Position numbers and translations under genes: made by a program
The notes under the pieces: model-generated
Database searches by the model: none
The model's input: the letters and a program-made list of their open reading frames with translations, nothing else
Told to the model about the DNA's origin: nothing
Source of the DNA: Fictibacillus sp. FJAT-27399
GTDB lineage: Bacteria; Bacillota; Bacilli; Bacillales; Fictibacillaceae
Length of the DNA stretch: 64,000 nucleotides
Reading direction: 5' to 3'
Assembly: GCF_001510655.1 (NCBI RefSeq)
Contig: NZ_LMVC01000002.1
Location: forward strand, 517,700-581,699
Shown here: positions 53,446-63,990 of the stretch, piece by piece
Layout of the letters: each line of letters begins with the position of its first letter
Numbering within the stretch: position 1 is the stretch's first letter

Positions 53446-55209
53446 TTGAGTAAAGGAAATATTATTATCGTCGGTGGAGGTCTTGCAGGGCTAATGGCTA
53501 CCATTAAAGCAGCAGAAGCCGGCATGAACGTTGACTTGTTTTCACTAGTTCCTGTTAAGCGCTCTCACTCTGTTTGTGCGCAGGGCGGAATTAACGGTGC
53601 TGTAAATACAAAAGGAGAAGGCGACTCTCCTTATGTGCATTTTGACGATTCCATTTATGGAGGAGACTTCCTTGCGAACCAGAGTCCGGTTAAAGCGATG
53701 TGTGAAGCGGCTCCAGGAATCATCCACCTTATGGACCGTATGGGAGTTATGTTCAACCGTACTCCAGAAGGATTGCTGGACTTCCGCCGTTTCGGGGGCA
53801 CACAGCATCACCGCACCGCATTTGCCGGTGCAACTACAGGACAGCAGCTTTTGTATGCGCTGGATGAGCAAGTAAGACGCCATGAAGTTGCAGGTCTTGT
53901 TACAAAGTATGAAAACTGGGAATTCCTATCTGCTATCGTGGATGATGAAGGTGTTTGCCGAGGAATCACAGCTCAAAACTTAAAATCTATGGAAATCCAC
54001 AGCTTTGCAGCGGATGCTGTTATTATGGCTACTGGAGGACCTGGAATCATTTTCGGTAAATCTACGAACTCTGTCATCAATACCGGGGCAGCAGCAGCAT
54101 CTCTTTATCAGCAAGGTGTTGATTACGCAAACGGCGAGTTTATTCAAATTCATCCGACAGCGATTCCTGGAGATGACAAACTTCGTTTAATGAGTGAATC
54201 CGCACGTGGAGAAGGCGGCCGTGTATGGACGTATAAAGACGGTAAACCTTGGTACTTCCTTGAAGAAAAATATCCAGCTTACGGTAACCTTGTGCCTCGT
54301 GATATCGCAACACGTGAGATTTTCCATGTGTGTGTTGACGAAAAACTTGGAATCAACGGCGAAAACATGGTTTATCTTGACCTTTCACATAAAGATCCGA
54401 AAGAGCTTGATATCAAGCTTGGCGGAATTATAGAAATCTATGAAAAGTTCATGGGTGATGACCCTCGAAAAGTTCCGATGAAAATCTTCCCTGCAGTCCA
54501 CTATTCAATGGGCGGCATGTGGGTTGACTTTAATCAGATGACCAACATTCCTGGTCTTTTTGCTGCGGGTGAATGTGAGTACCAATATCATGGTGCAAAC
54601 CGTTTGGGTGCGAATTCCCTTCTATCTGCAATCTTCGGCGGAATGCAAGCTGGCCCTGCAGCAGCGGCATATGTCAGCGGACTTGAGAAGTCTTCTGATG
54701 ATGTTGCATCCACTGTATTTGAACATCAGGTTCGCAAAGAACAAGAAAAATACGACAATATCATGAGCATGGACGGAAACGAAAATGCTTACGTCCTTCA
54801 TAAAGAGCTCGGTGAGTGGATGACGGATAATGTAACGGTTGTCCGTTATAACAACAAGTTAAAACAAACGGATGATAAGATCCTTGAGCTTATGGAGCGA
54901 TACAAGAAGATCAACATTAACGATACGTCGAAATGGAGTAACCAAGGGGCTTCCTTTACCCGCCAGCTATGGCACATGCTTCAGCTGGGACGCGTTATCA
55001 CACTTGGTGCTCTAAACCGTGACGAAAGCCGTGGAGCGCACTACAAACCAGACTTCCCGGACCGTAATGATGATGAGTGGCTAAAAACAACGAAAGCAAC
55101 ATTTAATGCTGCGACGAATGGTCCTGATTTCTCTTATGAAGAAGTCGACATTCAATATATCAAGCCGCGTAAACGTGATTATTCTAAAAAGAAAGCTGAG
55201 GCGAAATAA
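53446..55209 (+). CDS. sdhA: Succinate dehydrogenase flavoprotein subunit
   Basis: Catalytic subunit of 587 residues that oxidises succinate to fumarate. FAD binding: GGGLAGLMATIKAAE; covalent FAD site SHSVCAQGGINGAVN (His adjacent to Ser); active site HPTAIPGDDKLRLMSESARGEGG and the HYSMGGMWVD loop, with Arg in ANRLGANSLLSA. TTG start behind AGGGGTGA. sdhB starts three bases after its stop. Confidence 0.97.
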   Translation: MSKGNIIIVGGGLAGLMATIKAAEAGMNVDLFSLVPVKRSHSVCAQGGINGAVNTKGEGDSPYVHFDDSIYGGDFLANQSPVKAMCEAAPGIIHLMDRMGVMFNRTPEGLLDFRRFGGTQHHRTAFAGATTGQQLLYALDEQVRRHEVAGLVTKYENWEFLSAIVDDEGVCRGITAQNLKSMEIHSFAADAVIMATGGPGIIFGKSTNSVINTGAAAASLYQQGVDYANGEFIQIHPTAIPGDDKLRLMSESARGEGGRVWTYKDGKPWYFLEEKYPAYGNLVPRDIATREIFHVCVDEKLGINGENMVYLDLSHKDPKELDIKLGGIIEIYEKFMGDDPRKVPMKIFPAVHYSMGGMWVDFNQMTNIPGLFAAGECEYQYHGANRLGANSLLSAIFGGMQAGPAAAAYVSGLEKSSDDVASTVFEHQVRKEQEKYDNIMSMDGNENAYVLHKELGEWMTDNVTVVRYNNKLKQTDDKILELMERYKKININDTSKWSNQGASFTRQLWHMLQLGRVITLGALNRDESRGAHYKPDFPDRNDDEWLKTTKATFNAATNGPDFSYEEVDIQYIKPRKRDYSKKKAEAK

Positions 55210-55211
55210 GG

Positions 55212-55970
55212 ATGAGCGCAAAAACAATTAAGTTTATCATCACAAGACAAAACAGTCCTGAATCCGCCCCATACCAAGAAGAATTCGAGCTTTCATACCG
55301 CCCGAACATGAACGTCATTTCCGCATTGATGGAGATCCGCCGTAATCCTGTGAACGCAAAAGGGGAAGCAACGACTCCGATCACATGGGAAATGAACTGC
55401 CTTGAGGAAGTATGCGGAGCCTGTTCTATGGTTATTAACGGGAAACCGCGTCAATCATGTACAGCTCTTGTTGATAAGCTTGAGCAGCCGATCCGCTTGG
55501 AACCAATGAAAACTTTCCCGGTAGTCCGTGACTTGGCTGTTGACAGAAGCCGCATGTTTGATGCTTTGAAAAGAGTTAAAGCGTGGATTCCGATTGACGG
55601 TACTTATGATTTAGGTCCAGGACCTCGTATGCCTGAAACCAAGCGTCAATGGGCATATGAACTTTCTAAATGTATGACATGCGGTGTTTGTCTTGAAGCA
55701 TGTCCGAACGTTAACAGCAAATCTGATTTTATTGGCCCAGCGCCTTTATCTCAGGTTCGTCTCTTCAATGCGCATCCAACTGGAGCAATGAATAAAGAAG
55801 AGCGTTTAAATGCATTGATGACTGACGGCGGGCTAGCGTCTTGCGGTAACTCGCAAAACTGCGTACAATCATGCCCGAAAGGAATTCCTTTGACAACATC
55901 GATTGCTGCTCTAAACAGGGATACAACATTCCAAGCATTCAAGAACTTTTTCGGAAGCGACAGAGTTTAA
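55212..55970 (+). CDS. sdhB: Succinate dehydrogenase iron-sulfur subunit
   Basis: 252-residue subunit that carries the [2Fe-2S], [4Fe-4S] and [3Fe-4S] clusters from flavin to quinone. Cluster ligands are visible in CLEEVCGACSMVINGKPRQSC, CMTCGVCLEACP and CGNSQNCVQSCPKG. It ends the sdhCAB operon, with a terminator eight bases after the stop. Confidence 0.97.
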   Translation: MSAKTIKFIITRQNSPESAPYQEEFELSYRPNMNVISALMEIRRNPVNAKGEATTPITWEMNCLEEVCGACSMVINGKPRQSCTALVDKLEQPIRLEPMKTFPVVRDLAVDRSRMFDALKRVKAWIPIDGTYDLGPGPRMPETKRQWAYELSKCMTCGVCLEACPNVNSKSDFIGPAPLSQVRLFNAHPTGAMNKEERLNALMTDGGLASCGNSQNCVQSCPKGIPLTTSIAALNRDTTFQAFKNFFGSDRV

Positions 55971-55978
55971 TAAAAATC

Positions 55979-56010
55979 AGGCCTCTTCAACTCAGAAGAG
56001 GCCTTTTTTT
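55979..56010 (+). terminator. Terminator after sdhCAB
   Basis: AGGCCTCTTC/GAAGAGGCCT perfect stem, six-base loop, seven T. Confidence 0.93.
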
Positions 56011-56230
56011 ATTTCTCAGGCAAAAGCGGACAGGTTTTGGGGCATCCATCCAGCAATTGAATAAAAATGGGCTTCATTTTTTGAAAGAAGGGGACAAAAA
56101 ACCATTACTTTTTCTTTGAACCAAGTCACTCCTAAAAACTTCTTAACATAGTATATGTTGACTAAATACTTCCAATTTGCAAATTGTGCATTGGCAGTTC
56201 TTTAAACCCTAGCAAGGAGGGGTGAAATCA

Positions 56231-56455
56231 TTGAAAGAGAAACACTACCGACCGAAGCCTCTACTTACAAAACGAGAAAGAGAAGTTTTTGAACTATTGG
56301 TCCAAGACAAGACGACAAAAGAAATCGCAGAACAGCTTTTTATCAGCGAGAAGACCGTTCGTAACCATATTTCCAACACGATGCAAAAGCTTGGGGTAAA
56401 AGGGCGATCTCAAGCCGTCGTAGAATTACTGAGGCTTGGAGAACTAGAAATTTAG
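56231..56455 (+). CDS. gerE: GerE, mother-cell sporulation regulator
   Basis: A 74-residue protein made only of a LuxR-type helix-turn-helix: LTKREREVFELLVQDKTTKEIAEQLFISEKTVRNHISNTMQKLGVKGRSQAVVELL. Length and sequence are almost those of B. subtilis GerE, the last regulator of the mother-cell cascade controlling coat genes. TTG 56231 gives MKEKHYRPKPL, aligning with the known N terminus; AAGGAGG is about ten bases upstream. The in-frame GTG at 56222 overlaps the ribosome site. Confidence 0.95.
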   Translation: MKEKHYRPKPLLTKREREVFELLVQDKTTKEIAEQLFISEKTVRNHISNTMQKLGVKGRSQAVVELLRLGELEI

Positions 56456-56460
56456 TCGGG

Positions 56461-56494
56461 AAACGGCTTTCCATGAAAGCCGTTTTCTTTTTTA
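56461..56494 (+). terminator. Terminator after gerE
   Basis: AAACGGCTTTC/GAAAGCCGTTT stem, three-base loop, T run. Confidence 0.9.
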
Positions 56495-56650
56495 TATTCA
56501 AAGGTGCATTCAAATTCCATACCGTCTTTTGAGCTTCACACTTTAAGTCTTGACTTCATAAGTAGTTTTCTTAATTGATAAACATACTTTTTTGGGCTAT
56601 GATGTAGGCATTGCGAAATTTGGGCTTCTGCTTGAAAGGATTGAATAAGG

Positions 56651-57484
56651 ATGAATGGTCCCTTTCATATACAAAAAACACTCAATAATAATGCGGTTGT
56701 TGCATCAAATGCCTCCTGCCAGGAACTGATTATCATCGGAAAGGGAATTGGCTTCGGCAAGAAAATGGGCGATGTCATAACGGATGATGCCATTGATAAA
56801 CTTTATATTTTAACCAATGAAAAAGAGCAGGAGCAGTACAAAACTCTTGTGCATTCTCTTGATGAGTCCTTTATCGAACTGCTGAATGATGTGATAACCC
56901 ATATAGAGGAACGAATGCAAACTACGCTAAATGAACATATTCATGTCGCGCTGACCGATCATGTTGCATTTGCTGTTAAGCGACTGGAGCAGGGAATGGA
57001 TATTCGAAATCCTTTTCTTTCTGAGACCCAAACCCTTTACCCAAAGGAATACACGGTAGCTGAAGAGGTGATCGAACAGATCAACCAGACACTCGGCATT
57101 CACCTGCCAGAAGGCGAGATCGGCTTTGTTGCACTGCATATCCATAGTGCGGTTACCAATAAAAGTTTAAGCGATATTAACGAACACTCCAGGATGATTA
57201 ACAGTCTGGCTGCGATTATTGAGGAATCTCTCTCCATTAAACTGGACCATAAGAGCATCAACTATCTCAGGCTTGTCAGGCATCTGCGCCATACGATCGA
57301 ACGTATGGAGATGGGAGAGCAAGTGGATAAGCAAGAAAAATTAGCAAAGGTGTTGAAAGAGGAATACCCTTTGTGCTACAATCTTGCTTGGAAGTTAATT
57401 AAGGTAATGCAAAATACTTTAAATAAACCGATACCAGAGGCGGAAGCAGTGTATCTAACGATGCATTTGCAAAGGCTTACTTAA
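56651..57484 (+). CDS. glcT: GlcT, PTS-controlled transcription antiterminator
   Basis: BglG/SacY-family RNA-binding antiterminator of 277 residues. The N-terminal CAT RNA-binding domain (about 1-56, QKTLNNNAVVAS and GKGIGFGKKMGD) is followed by PRD1 (about 65-170, including LTDHVAFAVKRLE) and PRD2 (about 175-277, LRLVRHLRHTIERM) whose His residues are phosphorylated by HPr and EIIGlc. It lies directly before the ptsG leader, where its RAT target is visible, so the pair forms a local switch. Confidence 0.93.
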   Translation: MNGPFHIQKTLNNNAVVASNASCQELIIIGKGIGFGKKMGDVITDDAIDKLYILTNEKEQEQYKTLVHSLDESFIELLNDVITHIEERMQTTLNEHIHVALTDHVAFAVKRLEQGMDIRNPFLSETQTLYPKEYTVAEEVIEQINQTLGIHLPEGEIGFVALHIHSAVTNKSLSDINEHSRMINSLAAIIEESLSIKLDHKSINYLRLVRHLRHTIERMEMGEQVDKQEKLAKVLKEEYPLCYNLAWKLIKVMQNTLNKPIPEAEAVYLTMHLQRLT

Positions 57485-57508
57485 TTTTATACATCGTGCT
57501 TTTGCTTT

Positions 57509-57627
57509 ACGTGTTACTGATTCGATCAGGCATGAGTGAAGAAAAAAGTGTAGTAAGGGCTTAATTCGGATATTCTATATCTGATTAGCTTTTGTATGCG
57601 CTTTTTTGTCACTCATGCCTTTTTTTG
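57509..57627 (+). promoter_or_regulatory. RAT antiterminator and overlapping terminator upstream of ptsG
   Basis: The ribonucleic antiterminator (about 57509-57537: ACGTGTTACTGATTCGATCA plus GGCATGAGT) closely resembles the GlcT target of B. subtilis ptsG. Its 3' part (AGGCATGAGTGA, 57528-57539) is the 5' arm of a terminator whose other arm is TCACTCATGCCT (57609-57620), followed by a T run. The two structures exclude each other, the standard GlcT switch. Confidence 0.92.
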
Positions 57628-57679
57628 GTTTATTCAGCTTCCAGCACAAAGTAAAAACAAATTTAAGGAGGAAAGTCCC

Positions 57680-59716
57680 GTGTGGAAAAGTATTTTTGGA
57701 GTCCTGCAGAGGGTAGGTAAAGCATTGATGCTTCCTGTAGCCATCCTGCCTGCAGCTGGTTTGCTGCTCGCATTTGGTAACGCGTTCAAAAACCCTGCAT
57801 TGCTCGATAAGTTACCTGCTTTAAAAGCAGGCTGGTTCCAGCTTGTAGCAAGCGTTATGGAAAACTCGGGGAATATTGTGTTTTCTAACCTGTCCCTGCT
57901 TTTTGCAGTCGGTGTTGCCGTCGGACTAGCTGGCGGAGAAGGTGTAGCAGGACTTGCTGCCATTATTGGATATCTAATTATGAATGTAACGATGGGTACG
58001 TTAAAAGGCATTACGCCTGATATGATCAAAGACAACCCGGAGTTTGCAAATGTGCTGGGTATACCCACCCTGCAAACAGGAGTTTTTGGCGGTATCATCG
58101 TTGGTATTCTTGCCTCCTATCTTTATAAACGGTTCTATAAGATTGAACTACCTTCATACTTAGGATTCTTTGCAGGTAAACGATTTGTCCCAATTATTAC
58201 AGCGGTTTCATCATTGGTTCTTGGTATCATCATGATTGGTGTATGGCCATATGCTCAAAACGGATTAAACTCTTTCTCACACTTTATGCTAGACTCAAAC
58301 CGAACATTGGCTGCTTTCGTTTTTGGAGTAATCGAACGTTCGTTAATTCCTTTTGGACTTCACCACATCTTCTACTCTCCATTCTGGTTTGAGTTTGGAC
58401 AGTACACAGACAAAGCCGGAGACATTGTCCGAGGTGACCAAAAGATCTTCTTTGCACAGATTAAAGATGGTGCACCATTAACAGCAGGTACTTTCATGAC
58501 AGGTAAATTCCCATTCATGATGTTTGGTCTGCCTGCAGCAGCACTTGCGATGTATCACGAAGCTCGTCCTGAGCACAAAAAAATTGTAGCCGGTATCATG
58601 GGTTCTGCAGCATTAACTTCTTTCCTAACAGGAATTACAGAACCAATCGAGTTTACATTCTTGTTTGTTGCTCCAGTTCTATTCGGAATTCATGCAATCT
58701 TCGCCGGGTTGTCATTTATGACAATGCAGCTGTTAAATGTTAAAATCGGTATGACATTCTCTGGTGGAGTCATTGACTATCTTCTATTCGGAGTTCTGCC
58801 TAACCGTACTGCTTGGTGGCTGGTTATTCCAGTTGGTTTAGTCTTTGCAGTCATTTATTACTTTGGATTCCGATTCGTCATCCGTAAATGGGATCTTAAG
58901 ACTCCAGGACGCGAAGTGGTGGACGATGAGGTTGAAACAAACGTCAGCGTGAGCAACGAAGGGTCTTTAGCTGCTAATATCCTTGAAGGACTAGGCGGAA
59001 AAGAGAACATTAAAGATCTTGATGCATGTATTACACGTTTGCGTGTTGCTGTAAATGATGCGAAAAATGTCGATAAAGATCGCCTCAAAAAATTAGGTGC
59101 ATCTGGAGTTCTTGAAATGGGGAACAACATCCAAGCCATCTTTGGGACACGTTCTGATACCATCAAGAGCGAGATCAAAGACATTATGGACGGTAAAGTG
59201 GTAGCGGCTAAAAAAGAGCCATTAACCCAAAAAACAGAAATGGAAGTTCCAGCTCCTGCGGTAGCTGAGCGTTTCGTTTCTCCGCTTGAAGGGAAAATCA
59301 TCCCTATCACAGAAGTGCCTGACCAAGTCTTTTCAGGTAAAATGATGGGTGACGGCTTTGCAGTCGAACCTTCAAATGGAACGGTAGTATCACCGGTAAA
59401 CGGAAAAATCATCAATGTATTCCCAACGAAGCATGCGATTGGAATTGAATCTGACGGCGGCCGTGAAATTTTGATCCATTTTGGAATCGATACGGTCAAA
59501 CTTAAAGGTGAAGGCTTCGAATCGTTTGTAAATGAGGGTGACATCATAGAACAAGGACAAGAATTAATGAAAGTTAATCTTGAATTTGTTAAGGAAAACA
59601 CTCCGTCAGTAATTACACCGATCGTGTTTACGAACCTTGCTGAAGGAGAAAGCATTCACCTTGAAAAAACAGGAATCGTGTCTAAAGGTGAAGAAGATAT
59701 TATTACTATCAAATAA
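57680..59716 (+). CDS. ptsG: PTS glucose-specific EIICBA component
   Basis: Glucose transporter and kinase of 678 residues with fused domains: membrane IIC (about 1-415, with the [15 protein letters not shown] signature), IIB (about 430-520, [12 protein letters not shown] with phospho-Cys) and IIA (about 545-678, [17 protein letters not shown] with phospho-His). GTG 57680 follows AAGGAGG and yields the expected [19 protein letters not shown]; the longer frame from 57596 runs through the terminator. Controlled by GlcT; ptsH follows after 23 bases. Confidence 0.95.
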   Translation: MWKSIFGVLQRVGKALMLPVAILPAAGLLLAFGNAFKNPALLDKLPALKAGWFQLVASVMENSGNIVFSNLSLLFAVGVAVGLAGGEGVAGLAAIIGYLIMNVTMGTLKGITPDMIKDNPEFANVLGIPTLQTGVFGGIIVGILASYLYKRFYKIELPSYLGFFAGKRFVPIITAVSSLVLGIIMIGVWPYAQNGLNSFSHFMLDSNRTLAAFVFGVIERSLIPFGLHHIFYSPFWFEFGQYTDKAGDIVRGDQKIFFAQIKDGAPLTAGTFMTGKFPFMMFGLPAAALAMYHEARPEHKKIVAGIMGSAALTSFLTGITEPIEFTFLFVAPVLFGIHAIFAGLSFMTMQLLNVKIGMTFSGGVIDYLLFGVLPNRTAWWLVIPVGLVFAVIYYFGFRFVIRKWDLKTPGREVVDDEVETNVSVSNEGSLAANILEGLGGKENIKDLDACITRLRVAVNDAKNVDKDRLKKLGASGVLEMGNNIQAIFGTRSDTIKSEIKDIMDGKVVAAKKEPLTQKTEMEVPAPAVAERFVSPLEGKIIPITEVPDQVFSGKMMGDGFAVEPSNGTVVSPVNGKIINVFPTKHAIGIESDGGREILIHFGIDTVKLKGEGFESFVNEGDIIEQGQELMKVNLEFVKENTPSVITPIVFTNLAEGESIHLEKTGIVSKGEEDIITIK

Positions 59717-59739
59717 AAATAACGAAGGAGTTTTCAATC

Positions 59740-60006
59740 ATGGCAGAAAAAACTTTTAAAGTAACAAGTGACTCGGGAATTCACGCACGTCCGGCAACTG
59801 TATTAGTAAACCAAGCAGGGCAATTCAGCTCTGACATTACACTTGGTTATAACGGGAAAAACGTAAACCTTAAATCCATCATGGGTGTAATGAGCCTTGG
59901 TATCCAAAGCGGTTCTGAAATCACAATCAAAGCTGAAGGTTCTGATGCTGATGAAGCATTGGCTGCTATTGAAGATGTAATGAAAAAGGAAGGACTTGGT
60001 GAGTAA
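59740..60006 (+). CDS. ptsH: HPr phosphocarrier protein
   Basis: 88-residue general PTS protein. Phospho-His15 lies in SGIHARPAT and the regulatory Ser46 in [12 protein letters not shown], the HPr kinase site that links it to CcpA catabolite control. GAAGGAG precedes the ATG. Its stop overlaps the ATG of ptsI by one base. Confidence 0.97.
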   Translation: MAEKTFKVTSDSGIHARPATVLVNQAGQFSSDITLGYNGKNVNLKSIMGVMSLGIQSGSEITIKAEGSDADEALAAIEDVMKKEGLGE

Positions 60007-61718
60007 TGTCTGAAAAGATTTCAGGTATTGCTGCATCAGCTGGCATTGCGATTGCCAAAGCATTTATTCTTGAAAACCCTGAATTAATCATTGAAAAAAA
60101 GCCGGTTGAAAATACCGGTCTTGAGGTTGAACGGTTTTCGGCTGCAGTAGAAAAAGCGAAAGGCGAACTTCAGGTTATTAAAGAAAATGCATTAAAAGAA
60201 TTAGGAGAAGATAAGGCAGCGATTTTTGCTGCCCATCTTCTTGTCCTTGAGGACCCAGAGCTAATTGATGCAGTTAAAACCAAAATTCAGAATGAAAATG
60301 TCAACGCTGAGAGTGCGATGGATGAGATTTCAGGAATGTTTATCAGCATGTTTGAGCAGATGGATAATGAGTATATGAAAGAACGTGCGGCGGATATCCG
60401 TGATGTATCCAAGCGCGTCCTCGCTCATTTGCTGGGCGTTCAATTCTCTTCTCCGGCAAGCATCTCAGAGGAAGTAGTGATCATTGCCGAAGACTTGACG
60501 CCATCCGATACAGCACAGCTTAACCGTAGGTTTGTTCTTGGATTTGCGACGGATATTGGCGGCAGAACCTCTCATTCAGCCATCATGTCCCGTTCCATGG
60601 AAATCCCGGCAGTTGTTGGGACGAAAACAGTAACAGAAAAAATCTCCAGCGGAACCCTGCTTATTATTGATGGACTTGATGGTGAAGTCATCGTTGATCC
60701 ATCCAATGAAGAGCTTGAACTCTATAAGAAGAAGCAAGAGGAATACAAAGCGCAAAAAGCTGAGTGGGCGAAACTCGTAAACGAACAAACGACAACGGCT
60801 GACGGACACCATGCTGAACTTGCTGCTAATATCGGTACACCACAGGATGTTAAAGGTGTTCTTGAAAACGGTGCAGAAGGCGTCGGTCTTTACCGTACCG
60901 AATTCTTGTACATGGGTCGCGACCAGTTACCGACGGAAGAAGAGCAGTTTAAGGCATATAAAGAAGTCCTTGAAAAAATGGAAGGAAAACCTGTCGTTAT
61001 CCGTACGCTTGACATCGGTGGAGACAAAGAGCTTCCATACCTTGATCTTCCAAAGGAAATGAATCCGTTCCTTGGCTTTAGAGCGATTCGCCTTTGCCTG
61101 GAACAACAAGAGATCTTCAGAACACAGCTGAGAGCTTTGCTTCGTGCGAGTGCTTACGGAAACTTGAAAATCATGTTTCCGATGATTGCAACATTGGTTG
61201 AATTCCGATCGGCTAAGCAAGTTCTACTTGAAGAAAAAGAAAAACTTGTAAAAGAAGGAGTATCCGTTTCAGAGAACATCGAAATCGGAATCATGGTAGA
61301 GATTCCTTCCACCGCTGTCCTTTCTGACCGTTTTGCAAAAGAAGTCGATTTCTTTTCCATTGGTACGAACGACCTTATCCAGTACACGATGGCAGCAGAC
61401 AGGATGAACGAAAGGGTTTCTTACCTTTACCAGCCATACAATCCGGCAATCCTTCGGTTGATCCAAATGGTGATTACTGCTGCCCATAAAGAAGGAAAAT
61501 GGGTTGGAATGTGCGGTGAGATGGCCGGCGATCCGATTGCGATTCCTATTCTTCTGGGCCTTGGACTTGATGAATTCTCCATGAGTGCAACATCAGTCCT
61601 TCCTGCGAGAAGCCAGCTTTCCAAACTTTCCAAAGCGCAAGCAGAAAAACATGTAGACACCATTTTAAACATGGATACTGCTGAAGATGTTGTGAAGTTT
61701 GTTAACGAAAATTTCTAA
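60006..61718 (+). CDS. ptsI: PTS enzyme I
   Basis: Phosphoenolpyruvate-protein phosphotransferase of 570 residues, which starts the PTS phosphate relay. The phospho-His is in [21 protein letters not shown] (about 180-200); the PEP-binding domain has [38 protein letters not shown] and the Cys motif GMCGEMAGD. Translationally coupled to ptsH. A long terminator follows. Confidence 0.97.
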   Translation: MSEKISGIAASAGIAIAKAFILENPELIIEKKPVENTGLEVERFSAAVEKAKGELQVIKENALKELGEDKAAIFAAHLLVLEDPELIDAVKTKIQNENVNAESAMDEISGMFISMFEQMDNEYMKERAADIRDVSKRVLAHLLGVQFSSPASISEEVVIIAEDLTPSDTAQLNRRFVLGFATDIGGRTSHSAIMSRSMEIPAVVGTKTVTEKISSGTLLIIDGLDGEVIVDPSNEELELYKKKQEEYKAQKAEWAKLVNEQTTTADGHHAELAANIGTPQDVKGVLENGAEGVGLYRTEFLYMGRDQLPTEEEQFKAYKEVLEKMEGKPVVIRTLDIGGDKELPYLDLPKEMNPFLGFRAIRLCLEQQEIFRTQLRALLRASAYGNLKIMFPMIATLVEFRSAKQVLLEEKEKLVKEGVSVSENIEIGIMVEIPSTAVLSDRFAKEVDFFSIGTNDLIQYTMAADRMNERVSYLYQPYNPAILRLIQMVITAAHKEGKWVGMCGEMAGDPIAIPILLGLGLDEFSMSATSVLPARSQLSKLSKAQAEKHVDTILNMDTAEDVVKFVNENF

Positions 61719-61727
61719 AACAAAGTA

Positions 61728-61780
61728 AAGCTGATTTCCCTTTCACTGCCTTAGTGCAGCGAAAGGGAATCGGCTTTTCT
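61728..61780 (+). terminator. Terminator after ptsGHI
   Basis: A long interrupted stem pairs AGCTGATTTCCCTTTC and GAAAGGGAATCGGCT around an inner CTGC/GCAG, followed by T residues. Confidence 0.88.
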
Positions 61781-61905
61781 TCTTTGGCTGGAGTTGACAA
61801 GAACATCGTTTTTATTTTATTCTTTGGTAGGATTTTTTTGGTTAGAGCGGTGTGAATTTCAGCATACAACATGAATATACACCGAAAGAAGGAAGAGGCG
61901 AACAA

Positions 61906-62712
61906 ATGGATAAACCAATAGGCGTGATCGACTCAGGTGTAGGCGGTTTAACGGTAGCGAGGGAGATCATCCGGCAGCTGCCTAAGGAAGAAATTTATTA
62001 TTTGGGTGATACTGCACGCTGTCCGTATGGACCCAGACCAATGGAGGAAGTAAGACAATACACATTGGAGATGATTGAGTTCCTTCTCAGCAAGGAGATA
62101 AAGATGCTTGTCATCGCATGCAACACAGCGACAGCAGCCATTTTGGATGAAGTGAAAAAAAGGCTCAGTATACCGGTTATAGGTGTCATACACCCTGGAG
62201 CGAGAACAGCCCTGAAAGTAACGAGGAATCAGCAGATCGGAATCATCGGGACCGTCGGAACAGTAAAAAGCGGTGCTTACGAGACTGCGTTAAAGGAGAT
62301 CAAGGGCGATATTACTGTGCACAGTCTTGCCTGTCCGCCGTTTGTCCCACTCGTTGAGAACGGCGAACTGTCCGGAGAGGATACGTACAGAACGGTTCTT
62401 GAAGTTCTTCAGCCGTTAAAAGAAACCCCGATCGATACTCTTATTCTCGGATGTACACATTATCCGTTATTACGGCCTGTCATTCAAAAAGTAATGGGAG
62501 AAGAGATCAAGCTGATCTCCTCAGGTGCTGAAACAGCAAGAGAGGTTTCAGCCATTCTGGATCACAGCGGTCTTTTGTATACCGGCGACCGGGTTCCAGG
62601 CCATGAATTCTTTTCTACTTCAGATAACGGACATTTCCTTGAGATCGCGAATCATTGGATGGAAGAAAAAGTAGAGCACGTGCATTTTATTAAATTAGGA
62701 CAAAACCGCTGA
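61906..62712 (+). CDS. racE: Glutamate racemase
   Basis: Supplies D-glutamate for peptidoglycan and, in some bacilli, poly-glutamate. The 268-residue enzyme has the two catalytic Cys regions, [10 protein letters not shown] and [11 protein letters not shown], and the N-terminal [20 protein letters not shown] 61906 follows GGAAGAGG; the frame is open further upstream but the family N terminus starts here. It precedes gerM, as in B. subtilis. The first terminator of the tandem array begins within its last codons. Confidence 0.95.
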   Translation: MDKPIGVIDSGVGGLTVAREIIRQLPKEEIYYLGDTARCPYGPRPMEEVRQYTLEMIEFLLSKEIKMLVIACNTATAAILDEVKKRLSIPVIGVIHPGARTALKVTRNQQIGIIGTVGTVKSGAYETALKEIKGDITVHSLACPPFVPLVENGELSGEDTYRTVLEVLQPLKETPIDTLILGCTHYPLLRPVIQKVMGEEIKLISSGAETAREVSAILDHSGLLYTGDRVPGHEFFSTSDNGHFLEIANHWMEEKVEHVHFIKLGQNR

Positions 62713-62822
62713 GTGGTTTTGTCCTTTTAGTTTTTGGGGGCCAAAACCATTGAGTGGTTTTGTCCTTTTAGCTTTTGGGGGCCAAAACCATTGAGTGGTT
62801 TTGTCCTATTTATTTTTCCATG
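62699..62822 (+). terminator. Triplicated terminator after racE
   Basis: Three tandem copies with a 41-base period (gagtggttttgtcc at 62711, 62752 and 62793) each form a hairpin of the type CAAAACC-(loop)-GGTTTTG followed by CCTTTTA or CCTATTT. The first pairs fully with GGACAAAACC at the end of racE. The copies are nearly identical, suggesting recent tandem duplication. Confidence 0.85.
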
Positions 62823-62885
62823 GGTGGTCTAAAAGGCGGTACAGCCCGTATACATAGTAGTACAACCACTTGGGGAGGGAAAAGT

Positions 62886-63935
62886 ATGTACAAAAAAATG
62901 AGGGCAGGAGCGCCGCTGCTTCTCCTATCAGTGTCAATGCTGATGGCGGGGTGTGGACTGGGGGGAGAAAAAGCAGGAAATGAGCTAGATCCCCCGAAAG
63001 TGAACTACGTGAAGGAAGGCAAGTCTCTTGATAAAGAAACAACTGCCAAAGCCACTAAAAACTCCGTGAAACGCCAGCTGTTTTTATTGGACAGCAATGG
63101 GCTGGTCGTGCCTCAAATGATGAACCTGCCAAAATCGGGCACTGCTGCAAAACAAGTATTAGAGTACTTAGTAAAAGACGGGCCGGTATCCAATATCCTG
63201 CCAAACGGATTCCAGGCTGTGCTGCCGCCTGATACGCAAGTACTGGACGTTGTCGTCGGTAAAGACGGTACGGCAACCGCGAATTTTTCCAAAGAATTCA
63301 AGGATTACCGAGGCCAGGATGAACAAAGGCTTTTACAGTCGATCACTTTCACGCTTACTCAATTTCATTCAATTAAAAATGTGAAAATTCAAATAGACGG
63401 CAAGAACCAAGACGTTATGCCTGTCAATCATACACCGATCAATGACGGAGTCAGCCGTGCTGACGGCATTAATATTGAAAATGGAGATGTAGTCGACATG
63501 ACCGGCAGTGATACAGCAACGCTGTATTTTGTTGCGGAAAATGGTACTCAAGAATATTATGTTCCGGTTACACGCAGGGTAGCGAAAAATGACAGCGATA
63601 AAATAACTGCAGCTGTCCAAGAACTGATTCAAGGACCTGGAGAACAAAGCAGACTTTTAACCGGATTCAGAAATGATGTGAAATTACTCGATGCACCAGT
63701 TGTTAAAAACGGGGTAGCCACGCTGAATTTCAATAAAGCCATCTTGGATAATAAATCGGAAAATACGATTGACGATGCTGTGTTGAAATCGATCGTATTA
63801 TCCTTGACAGAATTAAATGATGTGAAAAAAGTAGCCATTCATGTTAACGGGAAAACAAAACTGAAGTCCGAAGACGGAAAGTCAATCACAGCTCCAGTTT
63901 CAAGACCTGCAATAGTAAACACCGGCGAATTTTAA
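62886..63935 (+). CDS. gerM: GerM, sporulation/germination lipoprotein
   Basis: A 349-residue exported lipoprotein: signal peptide with lipobox LMAGC (Cys22), then two GerMN domains (about 105-190 and 245-335), each with the pattern ATANFSKEFKDY or VATLNFNKAILD. In B. subtilis GerM contributes to septal peptidoglycan work and the SpoIIIA-Q channel during engulfment. ATG 62886 follows GGGAGGG; a longer frame would start in the repeated terminators. Follows racE. Confidence 0.93.
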   Translation: MYKKMRAGAPLLLLSVSMLMAGCGLGGEKAGNELDPPKVNYVKEGKSLDKETTAKATKNSVKRQLFLLDSNGLVVPQMMNLPKSGTAAKQVLEYLVKDGPVSNILPNGFQAVLPPDTQVLDVVVGKDGTATANFSKEFKDYRGQDEQRLLQSITFTLTQFHSIKNVKIQIDGKNQDVMPVNHTPINDGVSRADGINIENGDVVDMTGSDTATLYFVAENGTQEYYVPVTRRVAKNDSDKITAAVQELIQGPGEQSRLLTGFRNDVKLLDAPVVKNGVATLNFNKAILDNKSENTIDDAVLKSIVLSLTELNDVKKVAIHVNGKTKLKSEDGKSITAPVSRPAIVNTGEF

Positions 63936-63960
63936 TCTATGAATAACTTGTGGTAGGATA

Positions 63961-63990
63961 AAAGAGACGGCTTAAGCCTTCTCTTTTTTT
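63961..63990 (+). terminator. Terminator after gerM
   Basis: AAGAG-AC-GGCTT/AAGCC-TT-CTCTT stem with a T run; the remaining ten bases to the window end show nothing. Confidence 0.85.
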
